Of a stretch of DNA of 64,000 bases, positions 45,039 to 54,521 are shown piece after piece. Source of the stretch: JALYOK01 sp963840785 (GTDB lineage Bacteria > Pseudomonadota > Gammaproteobacteria > Burkholderiales > JALYOK01); NCBI GenBank assembly GCA_963840785.1, contig CAWJAF010000007.1, positions 248,001-312,000 on the forward strand. The letters are read 5' to 3'. Position numbers and translations under genes: made by a program. Under the pieces are notes generated by a model, which had not been told where the DNA came from, searched no databases, and was given only the letters and a program-made list of their open reading frames with translations. The first letter of the stretch is position 1. Each line of letters opens with the position of its first letter.

Positions 45039-45707
45039 TTATTTCTTCGCGGTCTTCTGCGGCGCAGCTTTAGCGGCACCTTTGCTCGCGCGCAGTTGCT
45101 TGATCAACTCATCGGCAATTTTGAGCATGTTCTCGTAGTTGCCCGCTTGTGTCGTCGAAATCATGTATCGACCGTCGATGACCAATGACGGTACACCGGT
45201 GATACCGTAGGATTGCGCGCGCTGATTGCTGCGCTGAATTTTGCCACCCATGGAAAACGAATCGTAGGCGCCACCGAATTTCTTGCGATCGATGCCTTGC
45301 TTTTCCATCCAATCCACCAGCACATCGCGTTGCTGCAAAATTACGTTTTCTTCGTGAATGGCAGTAAAAATTTTCGGGTGAATCTTTTCGATTTCACCGA
45401 GCGCTTCAAGCGCATAGTAAGAGCGCGCCAAGGTTTCCCACGACGCGCGGCCGAATACTACCGGCATACGGCGGAATTGCGTATCGGCCGGCAGTTGCTT
45501 TACCCACGCGGAAATTTTCGGGTCGAAATCGTTACAGTGCGAGCACGCGTAGGAAAATACTTCGACGACTTCAATTTTATTGCCGGTATCGGTCGGCTGC
45601 GCCGGTTTGATTTCCAGGTAATCCTTACCGGCGGTTGGTGCGGCGAACGCGACTACGGACAAAATCAACAGGCTCAAGGCTGACACAAATGTTTGCAAAC
45701 GACGCAT
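45039..45707 (-). CDS. dsbA: periplasmic thiol:disulfide interchange protein DsbA
   Basis: Intact 222-residue protein with a signal peptide (residues 1-22). The thioredoxin fold carries the active site Cys55-Ser-His-Cys58 (FSYACSHCNDF), a helical insertion (VLVDWMEKQGIDRKKF), and the cis-Pro loop GITGVPSLVIDGRYM. DsbA oxidises cysteines of exported proteins. CSHC is a variant of the usual CPHC and resembles other betaproteobacterial DsbA proteins. The C-terminus is Lys/Ala-rich. The gene follows the SPOR-domain gene by 11 bases. Confidence 0.93.
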   Translation of the reverse strand: MRRLQTFVSALSLLILSVVAFAAPTAGKDYLEIKPAQPTDTGNKIEVVEVFSYACSHCNDFDPKISAWVKQLPADTQFRRMPVVFGRASWETLARSYYALEALGEIEKIHPKIFTAIHEENVILQQRDVLVDWMEKQGIDRKKFGGAYDSFSMGGKIQRSNQRAQSYGITGVPSLVIDGRYMISTTQAGNYENMLKIADELIKQLRASKGAAKAAPQKTAKK

Positions 45708-45718
45708 ATTTAACTCCG

Positions 45719-46345
45719 TTAGTTAACGCCGCCAGTCGGCGAGCTTTTTACAATTTTAATAAGGCCGGCTTCCACGCCGTTATCCTTCAGCGTGGATTTT
45801 ACTTCGGTTGCCTCGTCCTGGCTTTTGTAGGGGCCAAGACGCACGCGATAAACCGTTCCTTTGTCTGCCACCGTTGCCGATTTCACTCGCGCTTCGAGAC
45901 CTAATAACGCGATCCTTGCTTTTTGGTTGTCAGCATCAGACTCGCTTTGATAGGAACCCGCTTGCAGATAAAAAACTGTCTTTTCTTCTGGCGTTGCGCT
46001 TGACAGCTCGCGCTTCGCGGTTGACGTTTGCTGATCCGGTTTCGGTGTTTTGTTGCCTTCTAGAATATCGTAAAACGTATAGGGCTTTTTATCGGTCGCC
46101 TTGGTTTCACTTTTTGCTGCTGGCGCCGGGGATGCTTCTTTGCTATTGCGCGTTGCCGGTAATTGGGGCTTCGGCACATCGGTGCTGTGGAATGGGCTGG
46201 GGATGCGCGCGATATAAATCGCCACACCGGCCGCGATTGCCACGCCGATCACCAAGCCGAGCATTAACCCGATCAATAATGGCCGCGCGTTACCGCTACT
46301 GCTACTGTTTTTCTTCGCCGTTCCCGGCCGATAATCGTAGGCCAT
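45719..46345 (-). CDS. SPOR-domain membrane protein
   Basis: The 208-residue protein has one N-terminal membrane anchor (LLIGLMLGLVIGVAIAAGVAIYIA, residues about 23-46) and a Pro/Ser/Lys-rich periplasmic linker. The C-terminal SPOR domain is VFYLQAGSYQSESDADNQKARIALLGLEARV followed by VYRVRLGPYKSQDEATEVKSTLKDNGVEAGLIKI. SPOR domains bind denuded septal peptidoglycan. Directly downstream of argS by 2 bases, as in many betaproteobacteria. Confidence 0.92.
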   Translation of the reverse strand: MAYDYRPGTAKKNSSSSGNARPLLIGLMLGLVIGVAIAAGVAIYIARIPSPFHSTDVPKPQLPATRNSKEASPAPAAKSETKATDKKPYTFYDILEGNKTPKPDQQTSTAKRELSSATPEEKTVFYLQAGSYQSESDADNQKARIALLGLEARVKSATVADKGTVYRVRLGPYKSQDEATEVKSTLKDNGVEAGLIKIVKSSPTGGVN

Positions 46346-46347
46346 GG

Positions 46348-47995
46348 TTACATTTTTTCCGGCGCCGAAACGCCCAATAGTACTAAGCCATTGCGGATGA
46401 CTTGGCGCGTCGCGACGATCAAAGCCAGACGCGCGTGCTTCACTGCTTCATCCGCAACCAAAAACTGTTCCGCATTGTAATAGCTATGGAGTTTTCCGGC
46501 GAGGTCTTTCAAATAGTATGTAATCAAATGTGGCGCGCGCTCTTGCGCCGCATCGGCGATCATTTCCGGAAAGCTGTAGAGGGTTTGCAGCAAATCCGTT
46601 TCATAGGCGCTGGTGAGCGGCGCGAGCGTCACTTTCGCAAGCGTATCAACGTCACCTTCCCATTTTCCCAGCACGCTGCAAATGCGCGCGTGCGCATATT
46701 GCACGTAGTAAACCGGATTGTCTTCCGATTGCGAGCGCGCCAGATCGATGTCGAATATCAACTGCGAATCGGCTTTGCGCATCAGGAAAAAATAGCGCAC
46801 CGCGTCGCGGCCGACTTCGTCAATCAAATCGCGCACGGTGACATAGCTACCAGCGCGCTTGGAGATTTTTACTTCTTCGCCGCCACGCATGACGGTGACC
46901 ATTTGATGCAGCACGTAGTCAGGAAAGTCCTGCGGAATACCGATGCCAAGCGCCTGCAAGCCCGCGCGCACACGTGTCGTCGTGCTGTGATGATCCGCGC
47001 CTTGCACGTTAATAGCATTGCGAAAACCGCGCTCCCACTTCGTGACGTGGTACGCAACATCCGGCACGAAATAGGTGTAAGTGCCGTCGGACTTGCGCAT
47101 CACGCGATCTTTGTCGTCGCCGAAATCCGTGGTTTTCAGCCATAGCGCGCCGTCTTGATCGTAGGTCTTGCCTGCTGCTTGCAGCGCCGCGACCGTCTTG
47201 TCGACCTTGCCGTCGGTGTAGAGCGAGGACTCAAGATAATAAGTATCGAACTTGACGCCGAACGCTTGCAAATCGCGATCTTGCTCTTTGCGTAATTCCT
47301 GCACAGCAAAAGCGGTGATTGACTTTAGGTTTTCGCCTTTGGCATTGTTCTTGTGTTGCTCGACGTAGCGTTGTGCGATTTCGACGATGTAATCGCCACG
47401 ATAGCCATCTTCCGGCAACTCGATTTTTTCGCCCAACTGCTGTTTGATGCGCACTTGAACACTGATGCCGAGGTTGGCAATTTGATTGCCGGCGTCGTTG
47501 TAATAAAACTCGCGCGAAACCTCGTGGTCTTGCGTTTGCAACAACGTCGAGATCGCATCGCCGAGCGCCGCTTGGCGGCCATGGCCAACATGCAGCGGGC
47601 CGGTTGGATTGGCGGAAACAAATTCGACGACAATTTTTTCCGGCGTCGCTATTTGTTGGCGACCGAATTTCTCGCCCAAAAGCAAAATCGCTTTGACGAC
47701 TTGCTGTTTCGCATTCGCGGTCAAAAAGAAATTGATGAATCCCGGCCCCGCGATTTCTGCTTTTTCGAGATAAGGTGACGGAGGCAAACTACCAATCAAA
47801 TCCTTCGCCACGTCACGCGGATTTCGCTTCAAGCCTTTCGCCAGTTGCATCGCGATATTGCAGGCGTAGTCACCGTGCTGCGCTTGCTTCGGGCGTTCAA
47901 GCGCGATGGTCGTATTCTGTTGTTCCGGCGCAGACAATGGAAATCGCTTGTTCGATAAGCTCGACGAGCGCGCGTTTCAGGTCTGGATTTGTCAT
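46348..47995 (-). CDS. argS: arginyl-tRNA synthetase, one frameshift near the start
   Basis: ArgS charges tRNA-Arg. The start at 47995 (MTNPDLKRALVELIEQA) is in another frame from the rest; a break lies near 47935, just before APEQQNTTIALERPKQAQHGDYACNIAM. Downstream the frame is intact. It shows the HIGH signature in SANPTGPLHVGHGRQAALGD, VSREFYYNDAGNQIANLG, the KMSK-equivalent region VKISKRAGSYVTVRDLID, and the anticodon-binding domain ending in the C-terminal RNGLVLLGVSAPEKM. The corrected length of about 549 residues is normal. As this is an essential gene, the break is best read as a sequence error. Confidence 0.95.
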
Positions 47996-48099
47996 TCCGC
48001 GGACGTAGGTGGAAATGTTGGTCACAATTCTGCAATGGTTGAAAGTTATACGCTGAGGCTCGCGTAAAATTCCGTAATCCCCATTCAGCAGGGCCCAAT

Positions 48100-50007
48100 A
48101 TGCACAACGCACCCGACGAAATTGAAAGCAATAATTCTGCGAATGAGCATTTTTCCGACGTGCTCGCGATCAATCAAAGGCGCCGGCAATTACTGCAAGG
48201 TGGATTCAGCCTCGCGGCAACTACTTTGCTCGCCGGAGCAGCGGGCTGCGCGCGCACGATGATCAAGCCAGAAGCCACGCCAAATCTAGCGTTCCAGGCA
48301 GTACCCATATCAATGGCAGATACATTGCGGGTTCCAGTCGGCTATTCCGCCCAGGTACTCTATGGCTGGGGCGATGCAATTTCCGACGGGCCTGCAATGC
48401 AGCCGGACGCCAGTGATAGCGCAGCGCTGCAAATGCAACAGGCGGGCATGCATCACGATGGCATGCATTTTTTTCCGTTTCCCGGAAAGGAAAATCATGG
48501 CTTGCTGGTGATGAATCACGAATACACCGACGATGGTTTGCTGCACGTGGGAGGAATGACGCCATGGACAGCGGAAAAAGTCGCGAAATCGAAAGCGGCG
48601 CATGGCGTATCGGTCATCGAAGTGGCGCTGGAAAGTAATCAAATGGAAAGTTGTGCGGCCATCACGCTTTGGCCGGCGAATTACCGCCGATACGCCGATG
48701 CAAATCAGCGGCCCTGCGGCGGCAAGCCCGTATCTGAAAACGGCTGCAGATCCAACTGGGACGAGGGTCTTTGGCACATTGAATAATTGCGCGAATGGAT
48801 TTACACCGTGGGGAACCTACCTCACTTGCGAAGAAAACTGGAGTTTTTATTTTGTCAATTCTTCGGGCAACATCAGCGAGCGCGAAAAACGTTACGGCAT
48901 TACGCAACAGGGCTTGCGCTATCGCTGGCACGAACACGACGATCGTTTCGATACGGCAAAACATCCGAACGAAGTGAATCGTTTCGGCTGGGTAGTTGAG
49001 ATCGATCCGTTTGATTTGACATCAACGCCGATCAAACGCACCGCCCTTGGCCGCTTTAAACACGAGGGCGCGACAACGCGTTTGGCGCCGATGGCCGCGT
49101 CGCCGTTTACATGGGAGACGACGAGCGGTTTGAGTACATTTACAAATTCGTCAGCCGCGATCGTTACGACGCAAACAATCCCAAAGCCAATCGCGAATTG
49201 CTCGACCACGGTACGCTATATGTCGCGAAATTCAACGCTGATGGCAGCGGCGATTGGTTGGAATTGACTCACGGAAAGAATGGCCTGACAACGGAAAAAG
49301 GCTTTGTCAAGCAAGCCGATGTTTTGGTGCGCACGCGCACGGCGGCGGATGTGGTCGGTGCGACGAAGATGGATCGGCCCGAGTGGATCGCGGTGCATCC
49401 GCAATCCGGCGAACTGTTCGTCACCTGTACTAACAACACTAAGCGCACCGCGGAAAACATCAACGCCGCGAACAACCGTGTCGACAATGGCTTTGGCCAC
49501 ATCATCTCATGGCTGGAAGCCGGCAATGACGCGGCGTCTCAGGCATTTCAATGGAAACTATTTGTCGCCTGTGGTGATCCGGGTTTGGAGAAAGCGGACA
49601 AAAAAGGCAACATCAAAGGCGATCTTTTCGCCTGCCCCGATGGACTTGTGTTTCGACAGCCACAAGGATTCCTATGGATCGGCACCGACATGTTTTGCGA
49701 CGTGTTGAACCAAGGCGACTACGTCAACTTCGGCAACAATCAGTTGTTAGCGGCGAATACCCAAACCGGCGAAATCAAGCGCTTTCTCACCGGCCCGATG
49801 AATTGCGAAATCACCGGGCCGGTCTTCGCGCCAGACGGGCGCAGCCTGTTCGTCAACATCCAACATCCTGGCGAAAATCCAAATATGCGTTCCGATTCTT
49901 TCAACGCCAAAGCGTTTAGCAGTTGGCCCGACGGCGACAAAGGTAATAGGCCACGTTCTGCAACCATGGTCATTCGCAAAAATGATGGTGGCATCATTGG
50001 TACATAG
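48100..50007 (+). CDS. Tat-exported PhoX-family alkaline phosphatase, frameshifted
   Basis: The N-terminus has a twin-arginine signal (NQRRRQLLQGGFSLAATTLLAGAAGC), with a Cys after a lipobox-like AGAAG. PhoX features follow: RVPVGYSAQVLYGWGD, GKENHGLLVMNHEYTDDG, FTPWGTYLTCEENWSFYF, GWVVEIDPFDLTS, MGDDERFEYIYKFVSRD, DRPEWIAVHPQSGELFVTCTNN, LWIGTDMF and SLFVNIQHPGE. PhoX is a Ca/Fe-dependent phosphomonoesterase of the periplasm. Two frame breaks (near 48690 and 49110) interrupt it; the corrected length of about 635 residues fits the family. The Tat signal distinguishes it from the Sec-exported homologue at 27743. Divergent from argS. Confidence 0.9.
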
Positions 50008-50009
50008 TT

Positions 50010-50065
50010 TTTGTAGGGTGCATTTATGCACCAGCGCGAACCGGTGCATAAATGCACCCTACAAA
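50010..50065. repeat. perfect 23-bp inverted repeat, extragenic palindrome or terminator
   Basis: Arms at 50010-50032 and 50043-50065 (TTTGTAGGGTGCATTTATGC continuing ACC) are exact reverse complements with a 10-base loop. It begins 3 bases after the phoX stop. GGTGCATAAATGCACCCTAC-type palindromes are common dispersed elements in proteobacteria. Because the arms end in a T/A run, it may also terminate phoX. Confidence 0.82.
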
Positions 50066-50194
50066 TTTTGCGAGACGGGCAATGACAAACAAACTACGGA
50101 TTTTTTGACGAGCTAGGCCACTACATCCAAGGCCCGAGCGCGATCGATAGTCTGAGCGAGACTTTAGTGCCTATCGGCTCGCGTCTCACGCACT

Positions 50195-51247
50195 TTATAT
50201 ATTTTGATTTTCGAGCTTAGTAAGTAGCGTCCGAACCGGTTGCGGAATCGCGGCGATAAGCGCGTCGGCGATCGATAACCACATCACGCCCGGCTCTGTA
50301 GCGCCCGACCATTTCTTCTTCACCTCGACTGGCTGCGGAGTAATGCTTAATTTAAAATGGGTAAAACCATGTTCTAAGATGGTCCAAGGTTTCGGAAAAT
50401 TGGTTTCCAAGCCGAATCTTTCTCGGCAAATCACATGGGCGCTCGCGACATTCTGTATTTCGGGAAAACACCACATGCCCGCCCACACGCCGGTCGGTGG
50501 ACGCTTTTCTAGTAGCACTTCGCCTGCATGTGCAATGATCAGCATCGTGGTCGATTTTTTCGGAACCACTTTCTTTGGGCGTGGTGAGGGCAACTCTTGA
50601 ATACGATCTTCGCGTATCGCAACACAAGTATCTTTAACCGGGCAAGCCAGACACAACGGCCGCGCGCGTAAGCAAACCGTCGCGCCCAAATCCATCAAGC
50701 CTTGCGTGTAGGCTTCTATATTTTTCTTCGGCAACACTTCGTTCGCAACGTCCCAAAGTTTGCGTTCGACCTTTTTTTCGCTGGGGAAACCTGCGATACT
50801 GAAGTGCCGCGCGAACACGCGCTTGACGTTGCCGTCTAGAATGGCGCGGCGTTCACCAAACGCGAAAGCGCTGATCGCCGCCGCCGTGGATAGGCCAACG
50901 CCAGGCAACGCCAAAATATCATCTATCGCTTTGGGAAATTCACCGGCGAATTTCCCGGCGACGATCTGCGCCGCGCACAATAAATTTCGCCCACGTGAGT
51001 AATAGCCTAAGCCGCTCCACAACGCGAGCACTTCGTCTTCGCTTGCGCTTGCGAGATCGCGCAGCGTTGGAAATTTCTCCAAGAATCGCGAGTAATAAGG
51101 AATCACCGTCGCGACTTGCGTCTGCTGCAGCATGATTTCTGATAGCCAAATCCGGTAGGGATCGCGGGTGTTTTGCCACGGCAAATCGTGCCGGCCATGG
51201 CGTTTTTGCCACGTGATGACGCGGGTCGCGAAGGTGATTTCTTTCAT
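50195..51247 (-). CDS. mutY: A/G-specific adenine DNA glycosylase
   Basis: Intact 350-residue MutY. Catalytic Glu37 (SEIMLQQTQV) and Asp138 (AILDGNVKRV) sit at the E. coli positions. The helix-hairpin-helix is LPGVGLSTAAA. The 4Fe-4S cluster cysteines are C192, C199, C202 and C208 (C-x6-C-x2-C-x5-C). The C-terminal NUDIX-like 8-oxoG recognition domain runs from about residue 230 (LLEKRPPTGVWAGMWCFPE). MutY removes A opposite 8-oxoguanine. Its start overlaps the upstream asmA stop by 4 bases. Confidence 0.97.
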   Translation of the reverse strand: MKEITFATRVITWQKRHGRHDLPWQNTRDPYRIWLSEIMLQQTQVATVIPYYSRFLEKFPTLRDLASASEDEVLALWSGLGYYSRGRNLLCAAQIVAGKFAGEFPKAIDDILALPGVGLSTAAAISAFAFGERRAILDGNVKRVFARHFSIAGFPSEKKVERKLWDVANEVLPKKNIEAYTQGLMDLGATVCLRARPLCLACPVKDTCVAIREDRIQELPSPRPKKVVPKKSTTMLIIAHAGEVLLEKRPPTGVWAGMWCFPEIQNVASAHVICRERFGLETNFPKPWTILEHGFTHFKLSITPQPVEVKKKWSGATEPGVMWLSIADALIAAIPQPVRTLLTKLENQNI

Positions 51248-53313
51248 TGCGGGATTTTTCTTGGCGTCGCGCTTTCCAGCTCGATATGAACTTTACGCGC
51301 GCTCGTTCCGCTGGCTTTCAACAGACCAATATTGATTCGGCCGTCGACGCGCAGTTTCTTTAGAACAGCTAAATCGAACTTCGTGGGCGGCGCTTTGTTA
51401 GGTTTTGACTTCGCGGTGGACGACGTGGATGCCGACGGAAAATATTGATCCACGTCGAATTGATCAAGGTTCGCGTCGATGCGGTAAGCGGGATCCGCCC
51501 AGCCGGTCATGCCAAATGTGCCATCGAATTTGCTTTGATCAAGCGTTGCCTTAAGTTTGAACTGCGCTTGCTCGTGCGGAAAATCGACTTTGCCAGTACC
51601 TTTCAACTTAACGTTGATCGGTTTTGCCATTTTGTTTTTTCCAATCCATTGCACGCTGCCGACGAGCTTTGGTAGCTCGGCAACCTGCGCTGCGAAATCC
51701 ACATTCGCCGGTGACGCGAGATCGGCTTGCCATTTCCCGTTCGGATTAAAACCGCTCGCCTTAATTGCAACGCCCTGCGCAGAAACCTGATTAGCCGCAC
51801 TCGATGCCTGAAGATCCGCATGGCCCCAGGCCAGCACCTGGATATTGGCTTCCAGGGCACTATCCGGCCAAGCTAGACTGGTTTGCATATCAATCGTCGG
51901 AATTTTTCCGCCAAAATCGCGCCAATTTCCCGACACCGGAACGCTGGCTTTACCTGTGACCATCGCGCCGGCCAGCGTGCCCGACCAATCACCTTGCAAT
52001 GCATCGATTTCGAAACTACCGTCAGCGATGTTTGCCGCTATTGGCGCACGCCACTTACCCTTCAATTGATCGTGTTGAGTTTGCAATTGCCATTCGCCGT
52101 TGAGTTGTGTGGCGTCGAGCGCGCCTGTTTTTAGATCGAGTGCGATAGGCCCAAGTACCGAGAAGTCCACCGTCATTTGATCGAGCTGGGTTTTGCTGGT
52201 GAACTTCAACGACGGTAAGCTCGCACGTTGTTCGGCAAGATCCATCGTGAATGCGGCAACGACTTCACCGTCGGAATGTAATGTGTCTTGATCGACAGAA
52301 AATGTTAGCCCCAGATTGGGCGCGTCAACTTTGTTGTCCGCAAGGCCGACACTGGCCACATTTAGGTTCATACCTATTTTCTTTGTCGGCTCCTCCAGTT
52401 TGAATTGAGCGGTAACATTTTGCATCGAAACTTTGTTCGGCTCGGATGCGATTGTCGGCGCGGCAAACTCACCTCGCACCGATTGCGCGCCGGACTTGCC
52501 GTCGAAACTCATTTTTGTGTCTTGCAGACCAATGCGGCCTGCCTGGAGATCCGCATCGATATTCGATGAGAGGGCGATTGTTAGCAGCTTTACCGTCAGG
52601 GCTTCGCCTTCCGCTTGTATTTTTAAACCTTTCGTTCGATACCGTTTTCGCGGCAAATCGAATGTTAACTCGCCGGCAAGTTGGGTCTGTAAAGCACTCG
52701 CCGGATTATCATTGGCAAACAGAAATTGCGCGCTGATTGGCGTCGGGACATTGTTTGTCAGCCGGCCCGTCGTTACTTTCAAATTGGAAATTTGGGTTTT
52801 ACGTTGCGCGATTTCGTCGTCGAAGTGTAACGTTCCATTTTTGATCGTCAATCCCGCGAGGTCAAAATGCAACGTCGATGGCGACTCATCTTTCGAAATC
52901 AAATCGTCGAAATTCGTCGTGCCATTTGCAAAGCGTTTTAGCTTAACGTCGAAACTGCCGATTTCCATTTGATCCAACAGCACTTCGCCGTTGATCAGCG
53001 GCCAGGGGCGAAGCGAGAGTTTGACTGCTTCTATCGTCGCAAATGCCTGCGTCGAGTTTTTTTCATAGAGGACGGCGCGATCAAGTTCAAGCCGAAGCTT
53101 GGGAAAAAGCTTCAAGCGAACGTCGCCGGGGATCAATAGTGCTCGCCCGATTTTTTCCTTTACCATCGCCGCAACCCGTGCTTTGTGCGCATTGGCATCG
53201 AAGGTGGCGACGAAAAAAACGGCTGTGGCTACGAGCAGCAACAACAGCAAGACGACGCCGATGAGCAACCTGCGCCACGGCTTTTTCGTCACACCACCGA
53301 ATACTCGCCTCAT
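51244..53313 (-). CDS. AsmA-family protein
   Basis: Intact 689-residue protein. It has an N-terminal membrane anchor (LLIGVVLLLLLLVATAVFFV, about residues 15-35) and the AsmA N-domain (ALLIPGDVRLKLFPKLRLELDRAVLYE). A DUF748-like beta-helical body of repeated strands follows (LDQMEIGSFDVKLKRFANGTTNFDDLI), ending in a short C-terminal part. AsmA-like proteins bridge the periplasm and are implicated in phospholipid transport to the outer membrane. It overlaps mutY downstream and the EthD-like gene upstream by 4 bases each, forming a tight operon, as mutY-asmA often do. Confidence 0.92.
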   Translation of the reverse strand: MRRVFGGVTKKPWRRLLIGVVLLLLLLVATAVFFVATFDANAHKARVAAMVKEKIGRALLIPGDVRLKLFPKLRLELDRAVLYEKNSTQAFATIEAVKLSLRPWPLINGEVLLDQMEIGSFDVKLKRFANGTTNFDDLISKDESPSTLHFDLAGLTIKNGTLHFDDEIAQRKTQISNLKVTTGRLTNNVPTPISAQFLFANDNPASALQTQLAGELTFDLPRKRYRTKGLKIQAEGEALTVKLLTIALSSNIDADLQAGRIGLQDTKMSFDGKSGAQSVRGEFAAPTIASEPNKVSMQNVTAQFKLEEPTKKIGMNLNVASVGLADNKVDAPNLGLTFSVDQDTLHSDGEVVAAFTMDLAEQRASLPSLKFTSKTQLDQMTVDFSVLGPIALDLKTGALDATQLNGEWQLQTQHDQLKGKWRAPIAANIADGSFEIDALQGDWSGTLAGAMVTGKASVPVSGNWRDFGGKIPTIDMQTSLAWPDSALEANIQVLAWGHADLQASSAANQVSAQGVAIKASGFNPNGKWQADLASPANVDFAAQVAELPKLVGSVQWIGKNKMAKPINVKLKGTGKVDFPHEQAQFKLKATLDQSKFDGTFGMTGWADPAYRIDANLDQFDVDQYFPSASTSSTAKSKPNKAPPTKFDLAVLKKLRVDGRINIGLLKASGTSARKVHIELESATPRKIPQ

Positions 53314-53981
53314 TCCTTACGCAAATAGTTGAGCAATTGGTATGGGCCTTGGCTTCGAAGATTCGTCGCGCCATGGGCGCGCAAACTATTTTCGAGCGGA
53401 CGAATGATTTCTTCCAGCGCCGATTCAGCGACAGCCTCGACAATGATCGCCCAATCGGCAGCACTATCGCGTTGCGGCCGCATCGCCTGTTCTGGGCTTG
53501 GCCGGTTGGTAATCGTTGCGTCGTTATGCCAAAGTTGCACTCTTACACAGCCCAAGTGGGACGCGGCTTCTGGCAATGCCGTGCCTGCGAGCCAGGCGGG
53601 GAGCGCCGCTTCAGCCTGCTCCATAGAAAATGTAAACGTTTGCGCAACGCCGCCGACGCCATGACCAAAGTTCGCTACCACGTTGCAAATGGAACGAACG
53701 GTTCCAGCGAACCACGGCATGACACGTTTCGTCCAGTCCGTCGGATTCGCCAGCCGCTCGGTGTAGTAATCGGACGCCATGACCTGCGGCGATTCCGCTT
53801 CGTAATAGGCGAGATATTTTGGCGATGTTGCGCCAACGTAACGGCGCGCGTTCAGAATTCCCGGCACGGCGAGGCGCTCGGGTAAATGCTGCTCGTTGTA
53901 CCACGAGTTAAATTCGGTCTCGTGTTCCGCAATCACATCGGTCCAAACAACCAAAATTCCGTTCGGTAATTTTTCCGCCAT
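53310..53981 (-). CDS. tandem EthD/DUF4286-like dimeric alpha-beta barrel protein
   Basis: Intact 223-residue protein with two ferredoxin-like halves. The first is LPNGILVVWTDVIAEHETEFNSWYNEQHLPERLAVPGILNARRYVG, the WYNEQHLPERL signature of EthD/DUF4286 proteins, followed by YLAYYEAESPQVMAS. The second half (residues about 120-215) is weaker and includes LGCVRVQLWHND and WAIIVEAVAESALEEII. Such proteins bind or modify small hydrophobic ligands. It is first in the operon with asmA and mutY, but its relation to them is unclear; a link to the downstream acyl-CoA catabolic cluster is possible. Confidence 0.78.
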   Translation of the reverse strand: MAEKLPNGILVVWTDVIAEHETEFNSWYNEQHLPERLAVPGILNARRYVGATSPKYLAYYEAESPQVMASDYYTERLANPTDWTKRVMPWFAGTVRSICNVVANFGHGVGGVAQTFTFSMEQAEAALPAWLAGTALPEAASHLGCVRVQLWHNDATITNRPSPEQAMRPQRDSAADWAIIVEAVAESALEEIIRPLENSLRAHGATNLRSQGPYQLLNYLRKE

Positions 53982-54083
53982 CGTTACACATTCGTCTGAA
54001 ATTGCATGTGGGTAACAGTATACGGCGCGTCGCCGTATTTCGTTAGCGCGGTAGAATAGAAAAAACTTCGAGTGCGATTTGCG

Positions 54084-54521
54084 ATGAAAATTTTATTGTT
54101 GCAAGGCGCGAACATGACCTACCTTGGTCGCCGCCAACCGGAAATCTACGGCACGACGACCGCAGCCGAACTGGACGCGATGTTACTGGCGTACGCAGAG
54201 CAACAGGGTTTTTCTCTGGATATTTTCTACAGCAACATCGAAGGCGAAGCAATCGATCGGCTATACCGCGCAGCGGAAGAAGGCTTCGATGGCGTGGTGA
54301 TGAATCCGGCAGGGTTCGGTTACGCGGGCTATGCGCTTAAGGACTGTTTGGCTGCGTTGCCGTGTCCCTATATCGAAGTGCATATGACCAACATCGAAAA
54401 ACGCGATATTCGACCAATCACGCGCGGCGTGGCGAAGGGTGTGATTTTTGGGTTTGGGATTCAGTCTTATTTTTTGGGGTTGGATGCGATGTGTAATTTA
54501 TTGCGCTCGAACAAACAATAG
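54084..54521 (+). CDS. AroQ-like (type II 3-dehydroquinase fold) protein, probably altered activity
   Basis: The start at the ATG at 54084 gives 145 residues with the flavodoxin-like fold of type II dehydroquinases: LLLQGANMTYLGRRQPEIYGTTT, EGEAIDRLYRAA, YIEVHMTNIEKRD and TRGVAKGVIFGFGIQSYFLGLD. The active-site Arg16, Tyr22, Asn74 and His100 are kept, but the THTS motif that supplies the catalytic His is GYAG (Tyr80 in its place). The protein is therefore unlikely to be a standard shikimate enzyme. It sits beside the acyl-CoA cluster and overlaps the convergent CoA-transferase gene by 24 bases; a role in that pathway is inferred. Confidence 0.78.
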   Translation: MKILLLQGANMTYLGRRQPEIYGTTTAAELDAMLLAYAEQQGFSLDIFYSNIEGEAIDRLYRAAEEGFDGVVMNPAGFGYAGYALKDCLAALPCPYIEVHMTNIEKRDIRPITRGVAKGVIFGFGIQSYFLGLDAMCNLLRSNKQ

